Source of the DNA: Symsagittifera roscoffensis
Lineage: Eukaryota > Xenacoelomorpha > Acoela > Convolutidae
Assembly: GCF_963678635.1 (NCBI RefSeq)
Contig: NC_087067.1
Coordinates: 28,584,995 to 28,648,994 of the forward strand
Direction of reading: 5' to 3'
Length of the DNA: 64,000 bases
The position numbers were made by a program, and so were the translations under genes. This document shows positions 21,781 through 31,585 of this stretch, piece after piece. Below the pieces are notes generated by a model, which did not search any database, was not told where the DNA came from, and worked only from the letters and a program-made list of their open reading frames with translations. The first letter of the stretch is position 1. The number at the start of each line of letters is the position of its first letter.

Positions 21781-21902
21781 ACTTTTCTCTCCAACCCTGA
21801 ACAAATAGACCCAGGTTAAGCTAACCAAAAAATCGTAAGAACTAACAGTTTAAGAAAATAGAAACCATTTAACAACCTTTTGCATCCGTCATCCTAAACC
21901 TT

Positions 21903-22370
21903 ATGTCATTTAAAAACCTAGGAAATAAACAAACAATCGTTTTACACAATTGTGAAATAGATAACAAAAAATACGACCTTGTAATCACACCTCATACACA
22001 AACAGTTGGATACATTCGAACAAAACGACAAACATTAAAGAGAAAAATAATAACGAAACAAAGACAAATAACACGAAAAAGATTTTCAAAAAATCGAAAC
22101 GCATTTTCAGAATCAGAAATCAACAGTTTAGACGAACTTTACAAACTAAAAGAATCAATAGATAAAAATTGCCCACTTCACGATCAATTATATTTTTCTG
22201 ACTCAGAAACAACTTCAAATTCATCAAAAAGAGGAAAAAGAAGAATAAAAAAGCAGTATAAACACAAACCAGTACATTTATACAATTGGAATCAACCAAT
22301 TAGACACATTGATAATTACATATTAATAGTCATCGAACGAAAAAATGAGCTCAACGCACACCCCAGGTGA
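21903..22370 (+). CDS. Basic 155-aa protein upstream of gag
   Basis: ATG-led, 155 residues, strongly basic in the middle (RTKRQTLKRKIITKQRQITR, SSKRGKRRIKKQYKHK) and without membrane segments. Its last 26 nt overlap the start of the gag-pol frame in a different register. The composition suggests nucleic-acid binding or a nuclear/nucleolar localisation signal. The family is not recognised. A separate gene before gag is unusual for Ty3/Gypsy elements. It could alternatively be an N-terminal gag piece joined by frameshifting, because it ends just past the gag ATG. Confidence 0.6.
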   Translation: MSFKNLGNKQTIVLHNCEIDNKKYDLVITPHTQTVGYIRTKRQTLKRKIITKQRQITRKRFSKNRNAFSESEINSLDELYKLKESIDKNCPLHDQLYFSDSETTSNSSKRGKRRIKKQYKHKPVHLYNWNQPIRHIDNYILIVIERKNELNAHPR

Positions 22371-25300
22371 CGAAACTCCAGATGATGATGAAATCTTTCC
22401 TTTTATAGTAGATGCAGATACCGATAGAGGACAGCATATATTTTGCAAAAATTTACTATTAAATTTATTTGAACCCGGAATCAGTCCATGTAAAACAGAG
22501 TTCCCAGATGTAAAAATCAAAAGACAAATCATAGACCACTACTTAAAAGATATATGCAACATAACACAACAGTATGGAATCTACTCCATAGAATTCACCT
22601 CACCAAACCATAATAATAGAAAATATACAATTCAAACAGACGATCTTGATTTAGAATTTTCAAAAGTTTTTTCAGAATATATAAAAAGCATCCAATATCA
22701 TAACTCACAAAGAGCAAACTCCATATTCACCAATGAAGTTTTCGCAATAATATATAGTTATATTTCGATATTAGAAAACGAAATCCCAATAACAAATGTC
22801 TCACCGACAGAAACATCCAAACATTTAAGAGTACGACATGAAATCACACTACTCTCTAGTTATTTAAACATCATTAAAGAAAATTTCACGAAAGACGACG
22901 TTTCACAACATACAAAACACGATCTACAAAAAATTTTGGCATGGTTCATAATAGATTATTTCACACACAATATTGATTTAATTGCACAAGCAAGAAAAAA
23001 TTTTAGACCCCAAAACTCGAACGATGATACCGCTATCACAGAACAATCAGATTATGTTTGGGACCCCGAATGGTCTCATCCCGCATTTATAAGCTTCCCA
23101 CAATCAATCTCAAGTCAAGCAATAAGTACGATATCTTACATAAGAGATTATGTAAGAGTAATACCATTAACCATTGATGCAACACCATTAAACTATAATA
23201 CATTTTTGCCCGATACACAAAATAATAGTTTAAACTCTACAGTTATACACAATGAAAACCTCAATGGAACTAGGAATCTTACTCAACAAGATATCCAGAC
23301 ACCATCACACTTCATAAATGAAGAAATTGTACACACAACAACTACACAACAAAGTATTTCACCAATACGCCCAAATTTAACAACACCAAGAAACACAAAT
23401 CCTTCACAAACACAGGTAACCTTACAATCAACCGTTAAACCTTCGGTTGTCCCTAAATATTCACATATGGATTACCAAACATACAGACCCATGACAATAC
23501 CATCAAAAACACGCAAAACATTCACTAGAAACAACTTTACAGACCATAATTATAATTATATACATCCATCAAAAACATATAATCAACCACAAAGAAATTT
23601 TAACCAATATACAAGATCTCGAAATTGGGATAACCCAATGACCCAACCTAATTCAATAAATTTCCAAACAAATCCTTCACAGGATCACAGTGAAAATTAC
23701 CCATTTTTTCAACAAAATAAAAATAAAAAACCGACATCTTATCAAATGGATTATTTATCCTCAGATGATGATTTCTTACAAACAGATATATTTGCACCAA
23801 ATACTCAAGAATATCGTAGACAAGGAATACAGAGAACACGTACAAATCATCGAAATTTTTCTCCACAACCAATAGATGCACAACATCAACAACCAATTCA
23901 ACAACAAAATCTAATTAATACACAATCTTTTCAACCAATTCAACAACAAAATCCAATGACTGCACACTCGTATCAACCATCACAAATGCAAAATGAAATA
24001 CCACTCCCATATTATCTCCAGCAACATGAAATAACAAGAAATCAACTTTCAAATTTTTCTCAAATGCCAAATGCAGCAGAATCATTACAAATGACAATGA
24101 ATCCATACCTTATGGGTGGATCATCAATAACATCAAACAAACCTTTAATGGTTTTCACAGGAACAGACCCTGAATACTCTGTAGAAGATTATTTAAATGC
24201 AGTAACAGCAAACCTGATTTTAAATATTGGACCTGAACCAATTAATACGCCACTACATCAAAACTGGATACATCGACGCACAGCGTTAATACAAACAACC
24301 TTAGATGGCGCAGCCCAAAAATGGTTTTCAGTACTACCTCTAGAAATAAAATCAAACTGGAAAAGATTTACACAAGAATTTTCAAAAATGTTTGACTCCG
24401 AAAGAAACAAACAACAACAAAGAGTTTTATGTAATGAAATTCGCAGATTACCAAACGAAACCATCAAGCAAATAGCAGTACGAATCGAAACACTAGTTCG
24501 AAAAGCATATTCACTAAATACGCACGACTATAAAAACACAAAGATGACAGAAATCTTAATGATGACCTTAACACCACAATTAAGGAAAATAGCAATAAAA
24601 AAGAGAGCATCCCATCCTTCTTCAATTCGAGAACCCGATTTAGATTTTCGAAAACTAGTAGACAAATTAGAACAAGCAGAAATCACGATGAAACTAGAAG
24701 AAACGGAAAATCTGAAATTACAATACGTTAACAGAATTGAAACGACTCCCACTAATATTAATAATATACAGGAATCAGAGACAGACCTCGTTGAAAAAAT
24801 CACTGAAATACTCAATATTTACGAAAAGAACCCAAACTTCAAACGCAAACCATCTTTCAAAAAATGGTGTAATTATTGCCGACGATACGGACATAGTATT
24901 TCCGAATGTAGACAAAAACAGCAAGACAATCAAAATAAACCTCAAAAATATAAAGAACCAAATAAATCATTCTATCAATACATGAAAAAAGATCAAAATT
25001 TACCGAACAAAACAGTCCACAGCAACAACAGTTCAGGAAAACCACTCCCGAACAATACAAATTATACAAGAAATCAATCACCATATAACTCAAGTTATAG
25101 AGGAAGATCACCAGAACGAAGAAACACGTATAATTCATCACAAAATCACTACAATAGACCAAATAGTCGAAATAACTACTCCAGATCAAATTCAAATACA
25201 CAACGATTTGTTTCTAGATCTAATTCCCAATCAAGAAATAACTACTATCCAATCAACCAATCACGAAATTCATCATACAATAGGAATAGAAACTACTCCT

Positions 25301-28300
25301 ATAATCGAAATAGAAGTTATTCAAACAACCGAAACCAGAATTACCCGAACAATCGATCAAGGAATAACTCATATAATAGATCGAACTATAACAGACCAAA
25401 CAATAATTACCAAAACAGATCGCGAAATAATTCACAAAATCGACACTCAAGTTATAATAATCGTTATAGAAATTATTCCCAATCACCACACCGGAATAAT
25501 AATAACTATAATAATTCTAATAATCGCCACAGAAGTAGTACACCTAAACATCAAAGACAAATCAATCAAGTACAGTCTAATCCAGAAACAACATCAGACC
25601 CTCCAGGTATTGATGACACAGTAACTGATACGTTACAACTCAATCAAATAAACTGTACATCATCAGATTCAGAAAGTGATACAGAAAACACTCTTTCTAT
25701 CAATATGATAAAAGTCGAAAATGACTATGAATCTGTCATATATGAAGAACCTTTTTCATCACACATATATGAAAATCAATCAGAATTTCTTCAAAATTAT
25801 TACACTATACCCATAAATTCCACACCAACGACGCAAGAAACAAATGAGATTAACACTACAAATCAAACCAATAAAAATACCAAAACAAAATGCTTGAATA
25901 CAAACCACATTTATCAAAATATACAAAAAGAACAACCCAAAGAAAAAATTTGGACAATACCATTTCTCTTAGAAAGCCCAAAAAATAAAGAATTTCAACC
26001 ACCAGACCTTGAAATAGATTTTTTAATTGATTCAGGAGCAGAATCAAACATAATAAACATCCCCACATGGAACGAAATAAAAACTTTACACCCAAAGCTA
26101 ACACCTCTTGAAACCTCCAGCAAACTAGCAACAGCACAAGGATCAACATTGATAAACTACGGAAAAATCCAATTATTTCTCCTCCCCACCAGAACAATGG
26201 AACAAAGTAAAATTTTAAATAAGCCATTTAAACAAATATTCCATATCACTGACATTAAATATAATATCATTGGAATACCATTTATTTCGAAGTATATACC
26301 AACAATTAACATACTAAATAGTAAAATATTAATCAAAGATAAATATACAAAAACAAAAGAAACATCCTTAACATTTTTTCAAAGATTAAATAAACAACCA
26401 CCATTCTTTTCAAAATTCTACCCGATATTTAACCAACAAAGAAAACACTTGAAACCACTATCAGGAAATATCTATAATTTTTCAATCAAACAAGTTCACC
26501 AATATGATAAAGAACAAAACAAACAAAAATTTTATATGTCAGAATTTGAATTCAAACCCATTCACAAATTTTTCAAAATCACAATCTCATCCATAAAATA
26601 TTTGAAAAATTCGAATTCAGATATCATTTCCTTACACGTCTATAACAACACACCTTACCAAGTAACATTACCTTTAGGACTTTTAGGATATTGTGAAACC
26701 AACGCTACAATATCACCAATACACGAAAAAGCCTATCGCGTAAATAATATACTCCAATTACTAGATATTTGCCAATCTACAATTCTTAATGAAGAATTAT
26801 CTATAAATAATATAATAAGTAACGAAAACAGAAATACGGATTATTTTACAAAAACTCCATATTTCAAACCTACATTCAACATAAGTAACTACACAGAGGA
26901 CCAACAGAAATTTTTAACAATGTTTAATTTCCAACATTCACAAATAACACAAGACGATTTCGAAAAGTTAGCCAAACAGCTAATTAAATATTCATCAGTC
27001 TATGCAACATCAAAATTCGATGTTGGAAAAATCAGTTCATCACTACATCTCCCGTTAAAACCAGACGCAGTTTTCAAAAAACAGAGAGCAAGTAAAGTAC
27101 CAATTCACTTACATGATAAAGTGAACAGATTACTCGACATTTTAGAACAATACAACATTATATCACCAGTAAACAAAGAAGAACAACCAAAAGGCAACAC
27201 ATTTATCAACCCCGTTATTATTCTAGCTAAAGGAGAATCATTAAAAATCGTTCTCGATGCTAGATACCTCAATTCACTTATAGATGAATCAAAATGTAAT
27301 TGGCCCATTGAACCAATACAAGTTATTTTAACAAAAATAAACGGCAAATACTTTACAACCGCCGATATGAATAGTGCATACAATCAAATGCCACTAGATG
27401 AACAATCACGACGTTTAACACAATTTGTTATCGGAAACCAACAATATGAATTCAACCGCTTATTCTATGGAATATCCATAGGACCAGCAGCATTTTCAGC
27501 TTTTATGAGCAAAATTTTTAGACCACTAATACTCAAGAAAAACGCAATCACCTATTTAGACGATGTTTTTATGCAATCACAAACAAAAGACGAGATGTTC
27601 AATGTTTTAGAAAAATATCACCAAATACTTCAAAACGAAAATCTGAAGGCCGCCCCCGATAAATCACACTTCTTTTTGACAAGAGTTAAATTCTTAGGAC
27701 ATAATATAGAAAGAAAAACAATCACTCCATTGAAATCACGCATTGACGCTATTCAAAAACTTCAACCACCAACAAATAAAAAGAAAATCCAAGAATTTCT
27801 TGGAATGTTAAACTTTTTAAGTAAATATGTTTATAAAATGCAATTATATCTACGACCATTTTATAACATCCTTAGACAACAAAATAATTTTGAATGGAAC
27901 ACAGAACATCAAACACGATTTGAAGAAATAAAGAAACTTTTATCTGAACAAATTTCAAACACAATTCCAAATTCAAATCAACCATTTTATGCAATGTGCG
28001 ATGCTTCGAACTTTGGCATCGGTGCAGCACTATTACAATCACATAATGGTACAAATAAAATGAACCTCATATCAGCAAATTCTCGATTATTCACTCAAGC
28101 AGAGCTACGACTCTCAACTCTAATGAGAGAATGTACAGCCATAATATATACACTGACAGAATATGAATTTCTGATACTTGGATCAAAACATCCAACAGTT
28201 CTATTCACAGACCATAAACCAATCATCTTTCTCTTTACACAAAAATCTAACCCAAACCACCGAGTTTACAGATTTCAACTAATTCTAATGAAATTTCCAA

Positions 28301-28530
28301 ACTTACATATAGTTTGGACTGCAGGAAAAAATCTTGCATTACCAGACACCTTAAGTCGAAATACACCACCTGAATTACTTACACGAAAAACAACAGTTGA
28401 AATACCCAAAAACATAAAATTCTACCTTGCAGAAAACGAAACATCACCCCGATTGGAATGCAAATATGCAGTAAAAACTGATATTGAACAATCACAAATA
28501 AATAATTTACACATTTCCCACTTTATTTAG
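22345..28530 (+). CDS. gag-pol: Gag-protease-reverse transcriptase-RNase H polyprotein of element 1
   Basis: One uninterrupted ATG-led frame of 2061 codons. Residues 1-600 are Asn/Gln/Thr/Pro-rich. A capsid-like gag region (about 600-810; VFTGTDPEYSVEDYL, AAQKWF) follows. A CX2CX4HX4C zinc knuckle lies at 842-855, then a long Asn/Arg/Tyr/Ser-rich tract (about 905-1060). The aspartic protease active site is DSGA at 1229. The reverse transcriptase carries TADMNSAYNQMP and the catalytic YLDD at 1737-1740. The RNase H has CDASNFGIGAALL and TDHKPI. There is no frameshift or stop between gag and pol. The frame ends after RNase H, and integrase continues in the -1 frame with a 25-nt overlap. Confidence 0.93.
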   Translation: MSSTHTPGDETPDDDEIFPFIVDADTDRGQHIFCKNLLLNLFEPGISPCKTEFPDVKIKRQIIDHYLKDICNITQQYGIYSIEFTSPNHNNRKYTIQTDDLDLEFSKVFSEYIKSIQYHNSQRANSIFTNEVFAIIYSYISILENEIPITNVSPTETSKHLRVRHEITLLSSYLNIIKENFTKDDVSQHTKHDLQKILAWFIIDYFTHNIDLIAQARKNFRPQNSNDDTAITEQSDYVWDPEWSHPAFISFPQSISSQAISTISYIRDYVRVIPLTIDATPLNYNTFLPDTQNNSLNSTVIHNENLNGTRNLTQQDIQTPSHFINEEIVHTTTTQQSISPIRPNLTTPRNTNPSQTQVTLQSTVKPSVVPKYSHMDYQTYRPMTIPSKTRKTFTRNNFTDHNYNYIHPSKTYNQPQRNFNQYTRSRNWDNPMTQPNSINFQTNPSQDHSENYPFFQQNKNKKPTSYQMDYLSSDDDFLQTDIFAPNTQEYRRQGIQRTRTNHRNFSPQPIDAQHQQPIQQQNLINTQSFQPIQQQNPMTAHSYQPSQMQNEIPLPYYLQQHEITRNQLSNFSQMPNAAESLQMTMNPYLMGGSSITSNKPLMVFTGTDPEYSVEDYLNAVTANLILNIGPEPINTPLHQNWIHRRTALIQTTLDGAAQKWFSVLPLEIKSNWKRFTQEFSKMFDSERNKQQQRVLCNEIRRLPNETIKQIAVRIETLVRKAYSLNTHDYKNTKMTEILMMTLTPQLRKIAIKKRASHPSSIREPDLDFRKLVDKLEQAEITMKLEETENLKLQYVNRIETTPTNINNIQESETDLVEKITEILNIYEKNPNFKRKPSFKKWCNYCRRYGHSISECRQKQQDNQNKPQKYKEPNKSFYQYMKKDQNLPNKTVHSNNSSGKPLPNNTNYTRNQSPYNSSYRGRSPERRNTYNSSQNHYNRPNSRNNYSRSNSNTQRFVSRSNSQSRNNYYPINQSRNSSYNRNRNYSYNRNRSYSNNRNQNYPNNRSRNNSYNRSNYNRPNNNYQNRSRNNSQNRHSSYNNRYRNYSQSPHRNNNNYNNSNNRHRSSTPKHQRQINQVQSNPETTSDPPGIDDTVTDTLQLNQINCTSSDSESDTENTLSINMIKVENDYESVIYEEPFSSHIYENQSEFLQNYYTIPINSTPTTQETNEINTTNQTNKNTKTKCLNTNHIYQNIQKEQPKEKIWTIPFLLESPKNKEFQPPDLEIDFLIDSGAESNIINIPTWNEIKTLHPKLTPLETSSKLATAQGSTLINYGKIQLFLLPTRTMEQSKILNKPFKQIFHITDIKYNIIGIPFISKYIPTINILNSKILIKDKYTKTKETSLTFFQRLNKQPPFFSKFYPIFNQQRKHLKPLSGNIYNFSIKQVHQYDKEQNKQKFYMSEFEFKPIHKFFKITISSIKYLKNSNSDIISLHVYNNTPYQVTLPLGLLGYCETNATISPIHEKAYRVNNILQLLDICQSTILNEELSINNIISNENRNTDYFTKTPYFKPTFNISNYTEDQQKFLTMFNFQHSQITQDDFEKLAKQLIKYSSVYATSKFDVGKISSSLHLPLKPDAVFKKQRASKVPIHLHDKVNRLLDILEQYNIISPVNKEEQPKGNTFINPVIILAKGESLKIVLDARYLNSLIDESKCNWPIEPIQVILTKINGKYFTTADMNSAYNQMPLDEQSRRLTQFVIGNQQYEFNRLFYGISIGPAAFSAFMSKIFRPLILKKNAITYLDDVFMQSQTKDEMFNVLEKYHQILQNENLKAAPDKSHFFLTRVKFLGHNIERKTITPLKSRIDAIQKLQPPTNKKKIQEFLGMLNFLSKYVYKMQLYLRPFYNILRQQNNFEWNTEHQTRFEEIKKLLSEQISNTIPNSNQPFYAMCDASNFGIGAALLQSHNGTNKMNLISANSRLFTQAELRLSTLMRECTAIIYTLTEYEFLILGSKHPTVLFTDHKPIIFLFTQKSNPNHRVYRFQLILMKFPNLHIVWTAGKNLALPDTLSRNTPPELLTRKTTVEIPKNIKFYLAENETSPRLECKYAVKTDIEQSQINNLHISHFI

Positions 28531-30566
28531 ATTGTCAAAATAATCATTATGAAGTTGATCTACTTGGAACATCAACTTTCAAACCAATCCCATATTCTCA
28601 ATGGATAAAAAATAACACCCAACAAAAACGAACAAAACAACATCCGCCTAAGAAAGACCATTTTCCACTAATTGAAAAAGAAGATTTAACTGATAAAATA
28701 AATTTATCAGGACCACAAACAAATGATTCAAAATACACAATAAATCAAGTTTTTGACCTTCACGACCCACTTGATACAATACCCTTATCTAAATTAGAAA
28801 TCGAAAACATTTTTCTCCCTCCAACAGAAACGATTACAATTTCAACACTGAAACAATATCAAAATCTTGACCCGATAATTAGACAACTAAAATCATGGCA
28901 CAAATATAAAACTAAACCTGTCAAGGCAGATTCAACCATTCTAGGAAACAAAACACTCCTCCGATACTTTCGCAAATTTAACAACACAACAATTAACGAA
29001 AATACAGACCTTTTAGAGTATAACCTGAATGAATCTACAGTTCCATGTCTCCCTTTAAGTATGATTCTTATAGCTTTTAATATTTCACATACACAAAATA
29101 TTAAAGGACACTCTGGATCAGAAAAAACATATTCAAATTTTATACAAAATTTTTACTTCCCAAATGCACCAATTTGGATAAAAGTACTATGCAATGACTG
29201 TATAGTATGTCAACTAAATAAACCTTACCCAAATCAAAAACAAATAGCACAAAAACAAGATTTTAAAGGACAAAGCTTGTACTTTAACCATCGTATCTCA
29301 TTTGATACCAAAGGACCAATTTCACCCTCATCCGAAGGAAACTCCTACATTATGGTAATTGTTGACGCATTTACACATTATGTAGCAATTAACCCAGTAC
29401 CACATTGTAACGCTTATTACGCTTACACAACACTCTATGAACACTGGATAGCAAAATTCGGACTACCAGAAATTTTAGTTACAGACAACGGTACAGAATT
29501 CATAAATAATGAAATTATCACACTATGTCATTTATATAACATTAAACACAAACCACGTACATCTCATGCACCTTGGACAAACGGCTTAGTCGAAGGTATG
29601 AACCGTTCATTACAAGAATATCTTAGATGTATCATCAACGGAAATGATACAAAATATACCGAATGGTCAGCAGATGTAAAATTATTTCCCTTAGCATATA
29701 ATTCACAAATTACGACAACTTTAGGAATGTCACCATACGAAATGGTTTTTAACCAAAAGCCACGCAAACCAATAATGTTTACAGCAAATTCTCATAAAAA
29801 CGCACAAGGTTATTGTCAACCAAATAAAGACTCAATTTGTTATAACCTACCTTTACATACACACGATGAAGATCATTTTCATCACCCACAAATTCTTAAA
29901 CTAGCCTCCGGTACACACACCGAATGGATTCTAAATAGAGATAAAAAACACAATGAAATTTATCAAAAAATAACAAAAAAGTTATTACAAAGACAAAACA
30001 TTAATGAACAAATCAATTCACGTTTTACACCAGCCTCCGATTTAAAAATTGGAACATTTGTTTTAATACCTAATTTTAATACGCAAAAAGGAATTTCTAA
30101 AAAATTACAACCCCTTCGAAAAGGACCATACCAAATAATTGCAAAACCCACTGATGTCACATATAAAATTACCGACTCAAACAAAAAAGAAATCGTTCAA
30201 CATCGAAACAACCTATTACCTTATTACCCAAAAGAATACGCACTCCGCGAATTAACTCAATTATATTCTTTCACAGGATTAAAAATCATTCAAAATGAAC
30301 CACATCTGAAAAACACAGAACAAAATGATAACCCCACCGAAAATCAAAACACAAAACCAACCGCCACCAAAAACAATACACAAAACCATAAAGAATCCCC
30401 AAAACAAAGAAAAAATAGAAAAATGACCGAACAAATCATACCCCAAGAACAAATCGACAAATCAGAAAATAGAAAAACAACAAGACTCCGAAATCAACCA
30501 CGTAAAAACTATAAAATATTCATCCCCCAATCTAAAATTTTAAAGAAAGTGGAATTTCAAAAGTAA
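28506..30566 (+). CDS. Integrase of element 1 (-1 frame)
   Basis: The frame is open from 28506, 25 nt before the stop of the upstream frame, and runs to 30566; the first good ATG is at 29061. From that ATG the HHCC zinc-binding part lies at residues 10-50 (SHTQNIKGH, CNDCIVC). The core has D82 (SFDTKG), D142 (VTDNGTEF) and E178 (NGLVEG), with exactly 35 residues between the second D and E, the retroviral-type DD35E signature. The C-terminus is Lys/Gln-rich. Starting at ATG 29061 would lose about 185 codons of open frame, so I think it is made as a fusion with the upstream product by -1 frameshifting or a spliced or mutated equivalent. No canonical slippery heptamer is seen in the overlap. Confidence 0.88.
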   Translation, partial: FTHFPLYLDCQNNHYEVDLLGTSTFKPIPYSQWIKNNTQQKRTKQHPPKKDHFPLIEKEDLTDKINLSGPQTNDSKYTINQVFDLHDPLDTIPLSKLEIENIFLPPTETITISTLKQYQNLDPIIRQLKSWHKYKTKPVKADSTILGNKTLLRYFRKFNNTTINENTDLLEYNLNESTVPCLPLSMILIAFNISHTQNIKGHSGSEKTYSNFIQNFYFPNAPIWIKVLCNDCIVCQLNKPYPNQKQIAQKQDFKGQSLYFNHRISFDTKGPISPSSEGNSYIMVIVDAFTHYVAINPVPHCNAYYAYTTLYEHWIAKFGLPEILVTDNGTEFINNEIITLCHLYNIKHKPRTSHAPWTNGLVEGMNRSLQEYLRCIINGNDTKYTEWSADVKLFPLAYNSQITTTLGMSPYEMVFNQKPRKPIMFTANSHKNAQGYCQPNKDSICYNLPLHTHDEDHFHHPQILKLASGTHTEWILNRDKKHNEIYQKITKKLLQRQNINEQINSRFTPASDLKIGTFVLIPNFNTQKGISKKLQPLRKGPYQIIAKPTDVTYKITDSNKKEIVQHRNNLLPYYPKEYALRELTQLYSFTGLKIIQNEPHLKNTEQNDNPTENQNTKPTATKNNTQNHKESPKQRKNRKMTEQIIPQEQIDKSENRKTTRLRNQPRKNYKIFIPQSKILKKVEFQK

Positions 30567-31164
30567 TTCTAACATTATACTTCACTATCTTGAAACCTTC
30601 AAATCATTTTTCATTTACATTTTTCAAAATAACATGCTGACAAGTACGCAATAACTCTAGTTCAAAATAGACCAATAGGATTCATCCAATCCGTCACTTT
30701 CTCTAACTCAAACTAAGACCAATTAGACGAATCATATAGAACTCCAGGCACATCTATAACTATAACTTTACGACCTCCAGGTCAAAAATAAGCAAACCAC
30801 TCCAACTTGACAACTAAAATAAATATCACCATAATACCATACCCCTCCCTTATCTAATAACCCAAAGATCAACAATATTTCCCCAACTCAGACCACGAAT
30901 ACCCCCAAAGCAAATTTGTTAACTTAGCCTAAAGTAACAAAATGAACATTTTAATTAGCCTAAAGTATAAAAATCTCACCATACCCCGGATCATTTGACA
31001 AACAAAAATAAAGAAAAAGACGACCTCCCAGTCACCATGAAAATTGCCCCCAACAATTTTTTACAAAACTCAACCCACTTGTCAAAAAACTAATAAATAA
31101 CCCGACCACACTTGAAAATCGCCTCAAACAGAAAAAAATATTCGACCAAGAGATCATTTCTTAA
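30567..31164 (+). other. Non-coding stretch inside element 1
   Basis: About 600 nt between integrase and the 3' ORFs with stops in all frames. The composition is A/C-rich like the rest of the element. GACCTCCAGGTC / GACCTCCCAGTC words occur near 30768 and 31020, and TTAGCCTAAAGTA is repeated near 30925 and 30957. It may carry splice sites or a promoter for the 3' ORFs, but I cannot single one out. Confidence 0.45.
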
Positions 31165-31395
31165 ATGCTCTTCTCTCAATCAGTTACTCAAATACTCATA
31201 AATCTTAAACATTTTTTTACAATATTCGAAACCTTTATAATATTTCTTTTTGATATACTTGAATCTTTTCTAATAATCCTAATCATTTTTTGTAACATTT
31301 TTTTAATTTTCTACACCATACTCGAACTATTCCTCCAACTTTCCAAAACCCTTGATTATATCCACAGGTACGATTCATATAACTTGTCTAAATGA
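31165..31395 (+). CDS. Small hydrophobic protein (76 aa)
   Basis: ATG-led, 76 residues. Residues about 18-60 are almost continuously hydrophobic (IIFLFDILESFLIILIIFCN), long enough for one or two membrane spans with few charges. It overlaps the next ATG by four bases (ATGA). The family is not recognised. Given the T-rich DNA, chance hydrophobicity is possible, but the precise coupling to the next frame argues for a gene. Confidence 0.4.
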   Translation: MLFSQSVTQILINLKHFFTIFETFIIFLFDILESFLIILIIFCNIFLIFYTILELFLQLSKTLDYIHRYDSYNLSK

Positions 31396-31580
31396 TACGA
31401 ACAATTTTCAGTAGAACTGATATTTTTTTATTGTTTGTAATTTTCATAGCATTCTTATCATCCCTCATTTTGACCATCTGTAAATGTATAAAGAAAGCAA
31501 TCCTCACATTTGCCCTAGCAACAATCCTTCTAATTATTTTTTTGGAAGAATATTATAATAAACATAAACCTTCCCACTAA
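31392..31580 (+). CDS. Small membrane protein (62 aa)
   Basis: The ATG lies inside the stop of the previous ORF (ATGA). It encodes 62 residues with two hydrophobic stretches (IFLLFVIFIAFLSSLIL and ILTFALATILLIIFL) separated by a basic KCIKKA turn, the look of a two-span membrane protein. TTTTCAG at 31406-31412 within it could be a splice acceptor. The role is unknown; retroviral accessory membrane proteins are one analogy. Confidence 0.4.
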   Translation: MIRTIFSRTDIFLLFVIFIAFLSSLILTICKCIKKAILTFALATILLIIFLEEYYNKHKPSH

Positions 31581-31585
31581 AGTAA

